From contig NZ_JBHZOL010000044.1 in NCBI RefSeq assembly GCF_042788235.1, positions 22,669-86,668 of the forward strand: DNA of 64,000 nucleotides, written 5' to 3'. The stretch comes from Sphaerothrix epifaneia. Its GTDB lineage: Bacteria; Cyanobacteriota; Cyanobacteriia; Phormidesmidales; Phormidesmidaceae. Below, piece by piece: positions 44,654-53,493 of the stretch. The notes beneath the pieces were generated by a model. That model had not been told where the DNA came from. It saw nothing but the letters and a program-made list of their open reading frames with translations, and did no database searches. A program made the position numbers and the translations under genes. Position 1 is the stretch's first letter. Each line of letters opens with the position of its first letter.

Positions 44654-47600
44654 TCAGTGAATTTCGGAAGAATAGTCAACTGTACCTAAGGCAATTAATG
44701 AGTTTCGCTGAGCATCAGTTAAGCCTCGAACCCTAGTAGTGTTGGTACCTTCATAAGGTCGAGGCACTTGTAATAAACCAATAGGGTTTCTGGTAGTGAC
44801 ATCCCAAAATCGAATACTACCATCGCTATCACAACTAACGAGGACTTTCCCATCAGGGCTAAAGGCCACCGATTCAACTAAAGTAGTGTGCCCTTCCAAC
44901 ACATATAGGTATTGCCGCTTTCTAACATCCCAAATTATGATGGTAGAGTCACCACTGCTACTAGCAAGTAGATTTCCATCAGGACTGAAAGCAACTGACA
45001 TAATCCAGTTAGTATGTTTTTCAAACACACATAATATCTGGCGTTCATGTATATCCCAAAGTCGGATAGTAGCATCCTCACTTCCGCTAACTAAGAGCTT
45101 ACCATTAGGACTGAAAATTACTGGCCAGATTCGCTTAGTATGGCCAGTAAATACATGAAGACATTGTTTTTTTTCAACACACCAAAGCCGAACCGTTAAA
45201 TCATCGCTGGAGCTAGCTATATATTTTCCATTGGGGCTAAAAGCAACACCTCGAACCTCTTTTTCGTGTCCTTTAAGTAGAAAAAGGCACTGCCAATTTT
45301 GAGCATCCCATACGCGAATGGTGGATTTACTGCTCCCATGTGCCACCAATTTACCGTCAGGGCTAAAAGCAACGGAAGAAACCCAATTTGTTTTCTCTAC
45401 AACAGTATGAACACATTTTCGCTGATCAATATCCCAAAGTCGAATGGTAGCATCATCTCCACCACTTATGAGGAATTTACCATCAGGACTGAAGGCGACT
45501 GATCTAACCCAATTTTTATGTCCCTCAAGAACAAACGTACACTTGCGCTCCTGAATATTCCAAAACCGAATAGTGGCGTCACTACTTCCACTAGCAAGAT
45601 ACTTTCCATCAGGACTGAAGACTCCAAATCTAACCCAGTTGGTATGCCCTGTGAATACATGAAAACACTGCCTTTTCTGAATATTCCAAAGTCGAATAGT
45701 AGCATCCTCACTTCCGCTAGCAAGAAATTTTCCGTCGGGACTAAATGCAACAGATCTAACTCTTTTTTCGTGAGCAGTGAAAACATGAAGGCAGTGTCGC
45801 TCCTGAATGCCCCAAAGTCGAATGGTGGCATCGCCACTGGCACTAGCAAGAAGCTGACTATTTGAGCTAAAAGCTACTGATCTAACCCAATTCGTGTGTC
45901 CTTCAAATACGTTAATACATCGTCCCTGCTGGATATTCCAAAGCCTTACAGTCGTATCTAAATGACCCGTGGCAAGATATCTTCCATCAGGACTAAAGGC
46001 TATACTCCAAATGCATAAACCACGCCCATTCAACTTGTGAGTACAACGTTGCTCGTGAACATCCCAAAGCCGGATAGTGGCATCACTGCTTCCACTAGCA
46101 AGATATTTACCGTCAGGACTGAAAGTCACGCTACAAACCCAATCAGTATGACCTTTGAGCACGCAAACACAACGTCTTTGCTGTATATTCCAGAGCCGAA
46201 TTGTTGAATCATCACTTCCGCTAGCAAGCAATTTACCATCAGGGCTAAAAGCGACGCTTCTAATTTCATCAATATGACCTTTAAATATATCTAGGCATTT
46301 TCTCTGTTGAACATCCCAAAGCCGGATTGTCACATCATCACTACTGCTAGCAAGATACTTCCCATCGGGACTAAATGCTAATGAGTGAATCCAGCTAATA
46401 TGACCTCCCAAAGCAGTTACGATTTTTTGATCCTCAATTTTCCAGAACTGGACATTGCCGTTGCCATCGCCGGAAGCTATAAGTTTGCCATCAGGACTAA
46501 AAGCAATGGCTGCAATTCGGCTAAAAACCTGGGTAAGAGAAGACTGGATAAAAAGAACATTCTCTAAGTTAAGATCACGAATCGTCATTCCCTTTAAATG
46601 TGCTTGCCTAAAAGTAAAGCCAGAAAAGTCAATTTTATGAACTTTACACTGCGTTTGACAGAGGATATTGATTAAATTTCCAGGAGCATAGCCGGTAGGT
46701 AGATTTTGGCTTTGACGAATAGTTTCCAATGATTGATGAATTTTCTGATCTAAAACTTCAATGCGACTTAGCAAAGCCCTTAAAATTAATCGTATTTGTG
46801 TTTCACGTACATAGTTTTTAACCGTAGCCTTGATTAGCGCATGGGTATGAAATAAGTCAAATTTCTGAGTATTTAGCTCTTTGAAAACTTGTCCTACAAA
46901 CCTGTCTGTAGCAAACTCCATAATGACGTTTTGCAGTGTGAACTGCTTGTCAACCGTTTCTATCAAGTAACGATCGCTCAACCCCCTCAACGCACTCCGC
47001 ACTTCTCGCTTCGTCACCGGCGGCAGCAAGTCTTCCATCAACTCATCTAGTCCCACCGGTTCGCGGTTAATCGCCAGCCAGAACAAGATGGAACGCTCTA
47101 ACGGGGCCAGTCGAGTCAGGTGCTGATCGAGCAAACTCCGCACATCCTCAACTGCGGCCCCCTCCTCTTCCAGAAAGTCATCCACATCACCCAAAAACTC
47201 TCGCTGAATTGCCGTCGCCACCAGATGCAACGCCTGGGGATTGCCGCTGTAGCGACGAATCAGCTCCTGGCCTTGGGTATCCGTATCCTCTAAATCCAAT
47301 CCCTTCGCCTTCAGAATTTCCCGTCCTGCATCAGTATCAATGCCAGTTACCGACCAAAGACGTACTGAGAGGCGATCGCCTGCCATCGGAGCCAGTTCGC
47401 GGGGACATTCTCGACTGGTCAGCAGCAGGCAACTTTGATGCTCGGCCTCTCCAATCCGACGAATCAGTTCCCCATAGCCTTCATACCCATCGCGGAACTG
47501 CCCCGTTGATTCCGCCTGTAAGATCGACTCCAGGTTGTCCAGCACTAAAAGACAACGGTGCGATCGCAAATAGTGGAGCAGGCGAATGATGCGCTCGCCC

Positions 47601-48220
47601 AGTCGATTCGGCAAATTGATTTCCGTCTCCTGCTGATCCGATAGAAACTGAATCAGCCGCACCAGAATCTCATCTAGCGGCGGCGCTTCCCGCAGGCTGC
47701 GCCAGATGACATAGTCGAACTGCTCGTAAATCTGATCCGCCAGCTTTGCCGCCAGTGATGTTTTGCCGATGCCACCCATCCCCAGCAGCGTCACCACCCG
47801 ACACTGCTCCGCCATTACCCACTGGCCCAGCGTCGCCAACTCCTCCGTGCGACCAAAGAAAATCGCGGTATCGGGCTTTTCACCCCAGTCGATTTTGGCT
47901 GGTAAGGGCCTTTCTCCAATGGTTGAATCTTGGTCTGCTACCAGAGCAGGCAATTCTGGCAGGCCATAGTCGGCGGTTTCCAACTCCAGTCCAAACGCTT
48001 CAAACAGAGTTCGCACCGAGGTTTCATCTACGGGTGCCGTGCGCTGACGAATCTTCTTGATGGTCTTGATGCTGAGGTCAGTTCTCTCTGCAAGTTCCGC
48101 CTGAGTGAAGCGCTTGCCGTATTTTTCCTCGTCCTGAGCGGTGGCGATCGCGACTTCGAGGCGATCAATTCCCTGCTGGGTCAGTACAACCCCTCGATAA
48201 CGTTTCGGCGATCGGCTCAT
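44654..48220 (-). CDS. HTH-NB-ARC-WD40 protein (14 WD repeats)
   Basis: Encodes 1188 residues. Residues 38-60 look like a helix-turn-helix (FTQAELAERTDLSIKTIKKI). The NB-ARC/STAND NTPase has its P-loop GMGGIGKTS at 147-155, Walker B LLVLDNLESIL near 218-228, and SGNPQALHLVA in the arm. A short pentapeptide-like stretch (FRQAHLKGMTIRDLNLEN) leads into fourteen WD40 repeats (FSPDGKYLASGSSDATIRLWD and variants), enough for two seven-blade propellers. It ends in RPYEG-N-TRVRGLT, a tail also present in the WD40 protein at the window's right end. Cyanobacterial proteins of this plan are thought to be NLR-like sensors. The propeller blades are nearly identical, suggesting recent expansion. No neighbour is obviously cotranscribed. 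Confidence 0.9.
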   Translation of the reverse strand: MSRSPKRYRGVVLTQQGIDRLEVAIATAQDEEKYGKRFTQAELAERTDLSIKTIKKIRQRTAPVDETSVRTLFEAFGLELETADYGLPELPALVADQDSTIGERPLPAKIDWGEKPDTAIFFGRTEELATLGQWVMAEQCRVVTLLGMGGIGKTSLAAKLADQIYEQFDYVIWRSLREAPPLDEILVRLIQFLSDQQETEINLPNRLGERIIRLLHYLRSHRCLLVLDNLESILQAESTGQFRDGYEGYGELIRRIGEAEHQSCLLLTSRECPRELAPMAGDRLSVRLWSVTGIDTDAGREILKAKGLDLEDTDTQGQELIRRYSGNPQALHLVATAIQREFLGDVDDFLEEEGAAVEDVRSLLDQHLTRLAPLERSILFWLAINREPVGLDELMEDLLPPVTKREVRSALRGLSDRYLIETVDKQFTLQNVIMEFATDRFVGQVFKELNTQKFDLFHTHALIKATVKNYVRETQIRLILRALLSRIEVLDQKIHQSLETIRQSQNLPTGYAPGNLINILCQTQCKVHKIDFSGFTFRQAHLKGMTIRDLNLENVLFIQSSLTQVFSRIAAIAFSPDGKLIASGDGNGNVQFWKIEDQKIVTALGGHISWIHSLAFSPDGKYLASSSDDVTIRLWDVQQRKCLDIFKGHIDEIRSVAFSPDGKLLASGSDDSTIRLWNIQQRRCVCVLKGHTDWVCSVTFSPDGKYLASGSSDATIRLWDVHEQRCTHKLNGRGLCIWSIAFSPDGRYLATGHLDTTVRLWNIQQGRCINVFEGHTNWVRSVAFSSNSQLLASASGDATIRLWGIQERHCLHVFTAHEKRVRSVAFSPDGKFLASGSEDATIRLWNIQKRQCFHVFTGHTNWVRFGVFSPDGKYLASGSSDATIRFWNIQERKCTFVLEGHKNWVRSVAFSPDGKFLISGGDDATIRLWDIDQRKCVHTVVEKTNWVSSVAFSPDGKLVAHGSSKSTIRVWDAQNWQCLFLLKGHEKEVRGVAFSPNGKYIASSSDDLTVRLWCVEKKQCLHVFTGHTKRIWPVIFSPNGKLLVSGSEDATIRLWDIHERQILCVFEKHTNWIMSVAFSPDGNLLASSSGDSTIIIWDVRKRQYLYVLEGHTTLVESVAFSPDGKVLVSCDSDGSIRFWDVTTRNPIGLLQVPRPYEGTNTTRVRGLTDAQRNSLIALGTVDYSSEIH

Positions 48221-48466
48221 AGGTTTAGGTGGGGGCAGATGACGACTTCAGAAATTGGGAACTTAAAGGAAACTTTTCGGCAACTTCTCCGATAGTAAGC
48301 GATCTTTCCGCAGCCCGATTTTGACCTGTAACGCTTGTTTGCACTGGACTTGGGAGAATTGCGCCAAAATTCCTTCCAACTTTCTCTTAAGCCGCCAAAG
48401 ATCCCTCGAATCAAACGAAATGCGCCTGCATAGTAAGCCTATCCACCGCATTGGCAGAGACATCTC

Positions 48467-48712
48467 ATGAACCGCTCAACTCCTTTTTCCCACAATGACT
48501 TCTCAACCTTTCAAGGTCGAGGCACCGTCAACCGCTTGGTCACAACCCAACATCCTGGACGAGTTTATTTTCAAGCAACCTACTGGCCTGCCCGCCTCTC
48601 CCAAACCGCCACGCTCAGTGAACTGCAACCCGGCGACCCGGTCGAAGTCGTCGGTCGAGACGGACTGACGCTCCTCGTTAAACCCCTGCCCCAACTGAGA
48701 GAATCATCATGA
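48467..48712 (+). CDS. Small NfeD-like OB-fold protein
   Basis: Encodes 81 residues. The sequence GTVNRLVTTQHPGRVYF, WPARLSQ, LQPGDPVEVVGRDGLTLLV matches the soluble C-terminal OB fold of NfeD proteins (the G-x-V...LxPGxxVxVxxxxGxxLxV pattern), without the membrane part usual in NfeD. It overlaps the next gene by four bases (ATGA), and that gene encodes a membrane protein, so the pair may together make up an NfeD-like unit. The spacer 48221-48466 before it holds the divergent promoters of this gene and the WD40 gene; I see no clear hexamers there. Confidence 0.65.
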   Translation: MNRSTPFSHNDFSTFQGRGTVNRLVTTQHPGRVYFQATYWPARLSQTATLSELQPGDPVEVVGRDGLTLLVKPLPQLRESS

Positions 48713-48942
48713 GACAACAGCAGCGTCGTAACTGGCTGATAGAGTTAGCTGCCAAAGCGTTGAAGTATTTTCTGCTGAGTCTGGCAGGCTGCACGATCGC
48801 CTACGTGGCCTCAGTGGTTCTGGAGATCAGCTTTGTTAGCACTGTCGCCATCATCATTCTGGAGCAGATTCTAGCCAGAGCATCCATTTTAGTCGTGTGT
48901 CTGATCGCGATCGCAGCGATCTCTGAATCTTTGCGCTACTGA
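48709..48942 (+). CDS. Small membrane protein, partner of NfeD-like gene
   Basis: Encodes 77 residues with two or three hydrophobic segments (YFLLSLAGCTIAYVASVVLE, then VAIIILEQIL and SILVVCLIAIAAI) and a basic N-terminus (RQQQRRNW). No family is recognised. The start overlaps the NfeD-like stop by four bases, so the two are translationally coupled. It is convergent with the relaxase gene, 18 bases away. Confidence 0.6.
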   Translation: MRQQQRRNWLIELAAKALKYFLLSLAGCTIAYVASVVLEISFVSTVAIIILEQILARASILVVCLIAIAAISESLRY

Positions 48943-48960
48943 ACCTCCCCCCACGAGAAA

Positions 48961-50196
48961 TCAAAGTTCCTGCACAGCCTGTTTCACAGAAGGCGTCTGA
49001 GAAATTATCTCCAAAATTCGCCGCATTTCTTGGAAAGCAGCAACGTCGTTCGCTTGAATATTCTGAGCTTCAGCCATTCTCACGGTATTCCCTTCAACCT
49101 GTCCCCGAATCTTCAAACCTTCATCCTCTAGAGATTCCAGCGAAAACTCCTGAGACGTGAAATCGTAGCTTGAGATATAGCGCTTACCCGAGAGCCGCCA
49201 AACACCGGCATCGGTTTCTTCCGTTCTTCCAGCTTGATGATTGAGGGTGAAAACCTGGAGGGCGATCGCCAACATCTCCTGAGCCAAGTCCATCCGAGCT
49301 GTGGATTTTCCTTCCGCCTGAGGTATCACGGCTGAATCGCGATCCTTAGACTGCTTCACCAACTGTCTGCACTGTTGAGCCGTCAGCAGATTCACCCGTC
49401 GCAGCAACTCATCCTGTTCCGGCGCATGATCGACTCCCAGGTGGCGCTGCAAGCCTTTGAAGGAATAAGCAGCTCCCAGCTTGTACCCCGGAAACGCAAT
49501 CCCTTCCAGGCCATAGCTAATCCCGTCGATTTGCTCCTTCCAAGTATGGAGTTGTACTGAAATGTTCTCTGCCTTCAACCGTGTCACCAACATCAGCATC
49601 GAGGGTTGATCAGCGGTGTGTTGCTGGAGCGATCGCCATAATTTTTCTTTGGTCAATTCTTTGCCAGTGCGTTCCTTGAGCCGATATTCCCCAGTCGTCA
49701 GATTGAGGCGATCGCGCTTGACCCGCTCCGGCTTCGGCTGTAAGGCAAAGGTCTCCGTCAACTCCCGTTCAATGTGCTGAAGTCGCAGCTTGATAAAGGC
49801 ATCATCGACCCATTTCCCGTTCATATCCACTGAACTGGTGACAATATGCCAGTGCTGCACCTGATGATGGTCTTTGCGATCGTGGTGCTCTACCACCAAA
49901 TACTGGCAGTCCTGATACCCTGTCTTAGCCAGTACCGCCTTCGAGATGACTGCAATTTCCTCACGGTTCTTGTCCTCTCCCGGCAACAGGCTGACAGAGT
50001 AATGAGTCATTGTCTTTCGCACACGCGGGTTGTAGTCATGGGCAAAGCGAAATTCCTCCGCCAGTTCTTCAGCATTCAGACCCACCATGTTGGTCGCTAG
50101 TATGGGCGAGGTTTGTTCCGACTCTTGTTTAGCGGGTGAGAGGACGTATTTGACTAGCCCGTAAGGATCTGAGCCTTTAGAGAAATTGATATTCAT
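48961..50196 (-). CDS. MOBP-type relaxase
   Basis: Encodes 411 residues. The N-terminal relaxase domain starts FSKGSDPYGLVKYVLS (a candidate catalytic tyrosine lies near residue 12 or 17) and has the metal-binding motif HHDRKDHHQVQHWHIV at 104-119. It nicks the origin of transfer and leads the strand out of the cell. The C-terminal about 100 residues (GVWRLSGKRYISSYDF, LKIRGQVEGNTV) loosely resemble the module shared by the helicase and prim-pol. The gene overlaps the MobC-like gene by four bases. No conjugation pore genes are in the window, so the replicon is at most mobilizable from what can be seen. Confidence 0.85.
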   Translation of the reverse strand: MNINFSKGSDPYGLVKYVLSPAKQESEQTSPILATNMVGLNAEELAEEFRFAHDYNPRVRKTMTHYSVSLLPGEDKNREEIAVISKAVLAKTGYQDCQYLVVEHHDRKDHHQVQHWHIVTSSVDMNGKWVDDAFIKLRLQHIERELTETFALQPKPERVKRDRLNLTTGEYRLKERTGKELTKEKLWRSLQQHTADQPSMLMLVTRLKAENISVQLHTWKEQIDGISYGLEGIAFPGYKLGAAYSFKGLQRHLGVDHAPEQDELLRRVNLLTAQQCRQLVKQSKDRDSAVIPQAEGKSTARMDLAQEMLAIALQVFTLNHQAGRTEETDAGVWRLSGKRYISSYDFTSQEFSLESLEDEGLKIRGQVEGNTVRMAEAQNIQANDVAAFQEMRRILEIISQTPSVKQAVQEL

Positions 50197-50519
50197 CGCA
50201 GTAGAACCCCCTTCTCAGCGGCCTCACCGATGCGTCTGAGGGCAATCTCTCGGCGTACCTCCCAAATCAGATCGAGTATAGCTTGCAGTTCGCAACTCTG
50301 TGGTTGACTTTCGAGAATTTCCGACAGTTCTCCCAAGCGCTTATACAGCAGTAGGTTAATTAACGGTCCTTCCACTTGCCGTCGCCGCTTCAGGCCACAG
50401 TCGAGTAGATAGGTACTCATGCTGGTTCCGGAACCAGCGGAATATTCTCGAATCTGAGCTTTCTGCTCAAAGGTGCATTGCACCTCAATGGTTTCAGTGC
50501 GGTTTGTGGATTTTGGCAT
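50193..50519 (-). CDS. MobC-like ribbon-helix-helix mobilization protein
   Basis: Encodes 108 residues. The N-terminus IEVQCTFEQKAQIREYSAG then SMSTYLLDCGLKRRR is the strand-helix-helix form of MobC/RHH proteins that bind oriT next to the nick and help the relaxase. The last half is helical. It is upstream of the relaxase with an ATGA overlap. The origin of transfer is expected in the DNA just before it (50,520-50,860), where 36-bp repeats lie. Confidence 0.7.
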   Translation of the reverse strand: MPKSTNRTETIEVQCTFEQKAQIREYSAGSGTSMSTYLLDCGLKRRRQVEGPLINLLLYKRLGELSEILESQPQSCELQAILDLIWEVRREIALRRIGEAAEKGVLLR

Positions 50520-50536
50520 TGCTAAATCTCCAGGAA

Positions 50537-50773
50537 ATGGCCACGGCTTGCTGTCCTCCCAGCCCTCCTCCCATCGATAACGTCCGGGTCTACTCCAGCG
50601 ACAACTTCAGAAACTACTTTTCGGACTATTCCAGTGACAACATCTAGGACTACGTCTGGGACTACTCCAGTGACGACTCTGAGGCTGAAGCCGTAACCTA
50701 CTTCAAGGATTATTTCAAGAAGTATTCAGGCTTTATTTCAGAGAAAATAGCGAAGTCAATATCATCAGTGAAC
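50537..50773 (+). pseudogene. Possible small repeat protein with in-frame TAG
   Basis: From the ATG at 50537 (AGGA just before it), 36 codons read to a TAG at 50645-50647. The same frame continues for 41 more codons to a TGA at 50771. The product is a repeat of a 12-residue unit beginning (D/V)YSSDN, which crosses the stop. Either a small gene was broken by one point change, or the DNA repeat is not coding and the frame is accidental; its minus strand is also open. Confidence 0.3.
50591..50698. repeat. Three 36-bp direct repeats (candidate oriT/iteron region)
   Basis: Copies begin at 50591, 50627 and 50663, exactly 36 bases apart, each opening TA(C/T)TCCAG(C/T)GAC(A/G)AC. A weaker fourth unit follows at 50699. 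They are about 70-180 bases before the MobC-like start codon, the place where many plasmids keep oriT or control repeats. The region 50,700-51,086 holds nothing else I can name except an open frame that merges into the next gene. Confidence 0.65.
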
Positions 50774-51086
50774 CTAGAGAAACCCTTAGAAAGGAACTGT
50801 TAAGGAAGCAGACTAATTCGAGGTGATCGCTGAGTAAAGGCGATGGGATAAAAATAGAATTTTTGAAGAAGGATTTGGATTTATTTCAACGAGAAAACAA
50901 CCAAATAAATCATCTAGAGATCCAAACTCTTTCAAAAAGACTCTACAAATTTCAGTGTAAACATCCTGGAAATTTTGTCACTACCCTTTTCCAAATCATC
51001 TTGGCATTGCCACAAAGTTTGCTGATAACAGTCACAAAATCTTCAGGACTATCCGGCAAGATGAAATCACTACATGGATTAGCACA

Positions 51087-51665
51087 GTGGCTCTCAAGTT
51101 CAACAAGCAATCCCTCGAAGACTTCCATGAGCGTCTGAGTTCAGTCGATGCAAGCTGGCAAGAAGACTTCAACTTGAAGGAAATTGTCAGAAAATCGCTG
51201 AAGCCGATTAGCAAAGCGAGACGCTACAAGGTGAGTTGGGAAAAGATTGCGCTGATGCTTCAAGAAGCCACTGGCGGAGAACTTGAAATCAGTGCGGCCA
51301 GTGTTCGGCAATACTATTTCGAGCTGATGGAGAAAACACTGAAGAAGGAGACGGCTAAGTCTAATAAAAACAAATCTGAGAAAAAGCAAGATAAATCAGG
51401 AAATACCCAAGCTAAGAACTCGGAAATTCAAGAAGCTGTTTCTGATAAGGAAACTGAGATTATTTCTGAAGCTTCTTCTCAATCATCTGAAGAAAGTCAT
51501 GCTGAAAGTCTTTCAGATACACAAGTAAGTTCTGAGGCAGCACCTCCTGAATTTATCCAAGAGTCTTCGGAGAACCTTTCCGCTATTCCTCCGAAAACTT
51601 CTGAGAAATCCCGGCGTAAACCCCAATCTGAAATTCAATCCTCATTCAACTTAAGGAGACGGTAA
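51087..51665 (+). CDS. Plasmid protein with helical head and acidic tail
   Basis: Encodes 192 residues from a GTG; the frame stays open upstream to a stop near 50,958 without a better start, so the N-terminus is uncertain. Residues 1-95 are a helical domain (ISKARRYKVSWEKIALMLQE, ISAASVRQYYFELMEK) that looks like a DNA-binding or adaptor fold. The rest is low-complexity, rich in S, E and Q. The family resembles small mobilization-region proteins of cyanobacterial plasmids, but no function is known to me. It stops one base pair before the ATPase gene start (TAA then ATGG), so the two are cotranscribed. Confidence 0.65.
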   Translation: MALKFNKQSLEDFHERLSSVDASWQEDFNLKEIVRKSLKPISKARRYKVSWEKIALMLQEATGGELEISAASVRQYYFELMEKTLKKETAKSNKNKSEKKQDKSGNTQAKNSEIQEAVSDKETEIISEASSQSSEESHAESLSDTQVSSEAAPPEFIQESSENLSAIPPKTSEKSRRKPQSEIQSSFNLRRR

Positions 51666-52391
51666 ATGGCCTGTATCCATCTCGTCGATGGCGATAAGGG
51701 CGGTGTCGGCAAAAGCTTTGTCTGCAGCACCCTTATTCAGTACTTCATCGACCATAACCTCGATTTCATCCCTGTCGAAGCCGATCGCTACAACCCCGAT
51801 GTCGCCAACCGCTACGGTGATTTAGCTTTCCAGTTTGCTATCTTCAGTGACGACGAACGCCAGACCCAGGCCGATCAACTCCGAGATTTGGCCGTAAAGC
51901 AACCCCTGATTATCTCGTTACCCTCTCAAGTGGGGCAGCCGTTAAATTCCTGGCTCGATATGGCCCTCTTCGATGCCGCCGATGAAGGCGTCAGCTTCGT
52001 CCGCTGGTTCATCACCAGTGGCACCTTTGAATCGCTGAACTTGTTTCAAATAGCGCTAGAGCGTCACGGCGGCAACTTTCCCCATGTGCTGGTTAAAAAC
52101 TGGGGCGTCAGCGATGACTGGAGCGAACTGGCGTCACTCGCGGATCTCAACAAGCTCATGAAGCGCCACAAGGTGCAGGTCATCGACTTTCCCCGGTTGC
52201 CCTGGCAGGAATCGAACCTGGTGCAGAAGAAGAACTGGACATTTGCTCAAGCCAGAGCCGCCAACGATTTGCCTTCCATGAGCCGTACTAAGGTCAAGCG
52301 CTTTTTGAAGGAAGCCTACACCGCCTTTGAATCCACAGGACGAATTACTAATGTCGCAATCTCCAGCCCCGCCCCAGTCAAGACTCGATGA
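51666..52391 (+). CDS. ParA/MobD-like P-loop ATPase
   Basis: Encodes 241 residues. It opens with a deviant Walker A, HLVDGDKGGVGKSFVCSTL (residues about 5-22), followed by FIPVEADRYNPD. The later part (WFITSGTFESLNLFQIALE, VIDFPRLPWQ) is like MobD/TraL ATPases of mobilization regions rather than chromosomal ParA. Such proteins help load or place transferring DNA. It overlaps the next gene by 41 bases. Confidence 0.75.
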   Translation: MACIHLVDGDKGGVGKSFVCSTLIQYFIDHNLDFIPVEADRYNPDVANRYGDLAFQFAIFSDDERQTQADQLRDLAVKQPLIISLPSQVGQPLNSWLDMALFDAADEGVSFVRWFITSGTFESLNLFQIALERHGGNFPHVLVKNWGVSDDWSELASLADLNKLMKRHKVQVIDFPRLPWQESNLVQKKNWTFAQARAANDLPSMSRTKVKRFLKEAYTAFESTGRITNVAISSPAPVKTR

Positions 52392-52989
52392 AGCTAGTGA
52401 CGCCCTGATGCATTTGGCCGCTCAGATGGGCATCGAGCCGACTGATCCGTTGGTGCTCGTGGCCCGAGGCAATGCTCGTTTAGAGGAAAAGGTAGAGCAA
52501 TGGACCCAGACGAATTTACAGCTTCTAGAACTGCTGAGCCAGCAGGTGGAGGAACAGCAACGCTCAGCCCAGCACTACAGCAAGCTCATCTACTACTTGA
52601 ACGGATTCGACGGGCAACTGCTGGGCTTGCAGCAGCAAATCGAGACAGCGCTCTCGGCCTTGAGCAGATGGGCACCCGACACCCCGATTGGGACGGAACT
52701 GGCGCAGATCAAGCAGGCTACAGCGCAGATTCAGCAGACTACCCAAGCCTTGGGCATAACGCTGAAGAGCTTATCGACTGGGGATTCCAAGCTCCTGCCG
52801 TCCAAAGCGAGTCCATCAAAAAGCCCCCTGGGGTGGAGCTTTAGAGCGAGTATCACGGCTCTGCTGACCGTAAGCCTTCTGGGGTTGGGCCTTTGGCAAT
52901 ACCGGGAGATGGAGTTCATCAAACAGCGAGTGACCTGGTCGCAAATCAAACTGCAGCGGATTGAGCACCTCATGGGAATCGATTCATAG
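52351..52989 (+). CDS. Coiled-coil protein with one C-terminal membrane helix
   Basis: Encodes 212 residues from the ATG at 52351; an upstream start at 52327 would extend the overlap with the ATPase gene. Residues 40-150 are coiled coil rich in Q (LLSQQVEEQQRSAQHY, QIKQATAQIQQTTQAL). One membrane segment (ITALLTVSLLGLGLW) lies near 175-190, followed by a short basic tail. The layout is like MobB/MbeB-type mobilization accessory proteins, which anchor the relaxosome at the membrane. The match is by layout and context only. Confidence 0.65.
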   Translation: MSQSPAPPQSRLDEASDALMHLAAQMGIEPTDPLVLVARGNARLEEKVEQWTQTNLQLLELLSQQVEEQQRSAQHYSKLIYYLNGFDGQLLGLQQQIETALSALSRWAPDTPIGTELAQIKQATAQIQQTTQALGITLKSLSTGDSKLLPSKASPSKSPLGWSFRASITALLTVSLLGLGLWQYREMEFIKQRVTWSQIKLQRIEHLMGIDS

Positions 52990-53073
52990 GGATAGGTTTC
53001 GCTTTGAGAAGCAGTCGAAATAGCTTTTAAGTTCAAGTGTACTATTTTATTGGAGGGTCAAGATGAGGTCGCG

Positions 53074-53439
53074 ATGCCAAACCTGTTGCTAATTGAAAGC
53101 CCCGGCAAACTGAAAAAGTTAGGACAGATACTGGGCTCTAGCTGGATCGTCAAAGCCAGCATGGGGCATGTGCGCGAGCTGGCCAATGACGGCTTGGATT
53201 CTTTGGGATTTGACCTTGGAGATACTGCGATCGCCTGTCGCTACCAACCCCGTGATGCTCGCTCCAAGAAAGTCCTTGCCGAACTGCGGCAAGCGGTCAA
53301 AAAAGCGGATCGCGTCTACATTGCCACCGACCCCGATCGCGAAGGGGAAACTATTGGCTGGCACCTTCAGCAGGCGCTGAATCTTCGCAATCCTCAGCGG
53401 GTGGTCTACAGCGAAAATACTCTGCAAGTAACGAACTAA
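53074..53439 (+). pseudogene. topA: Topoisomerase I stub (TOPRIM domain only)
   Basis: From the ATG at 53074 the product begins MPNLLLIESPGKLKKLGQIL and runs through the TOPRIM motif ATDPDREGETIGWHL. Topoisomerase I normally has 600-900 residues with the catalytic tyrosine in a later domain; this frame ends after 121 residues (YSENTLQVTN), just where the next domain should start. The stop is 54 bases before the end of the leftward NACHT cassette. The gene is truncated and cannot relax DNA. Confidence 0.8.
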
Positions 53440-53458
53440 ATTTCTCTTTGACCATAAC

Positions 53459-53484
53459 CAGGGAAAACCCCAAAGATTTCCCTG
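53459..53484. terminator. Stem-loop between topA stub and NACHT gene
   Basis: CAGGGAAA (53459-53466) pairs with TTTCCCTG (53477-53484) around a 10-base loop. It lies just after the stop of the leftward NACHT gene (53494) and is a likely terminator, although the T-run is weak on both strands. Confidence 0.5.
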
Positions 53485-53493
53485 TTAAGCATT

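Noticed and set aside
45299..46640. Repeated short direct repeats that might suggest a CRISPR array or satellite
   Set aside because: They are the codons of the WD40 repeats, with a period of about 126 bases and coding-type variation.
47209..48295. Several plus-strand frames of 60-126 residues opposite the NB-ARC gene
   Set aside because: They lie antisense to the conserved NTPase domain and have shadow-like composition.
50863..51138. 91-residue TTG-started frame before the 192-residue plasmid gene
   Set aside because: It overlaps the N-terminal part of a better coding frame and has no ribosome site; weak evidence either way.
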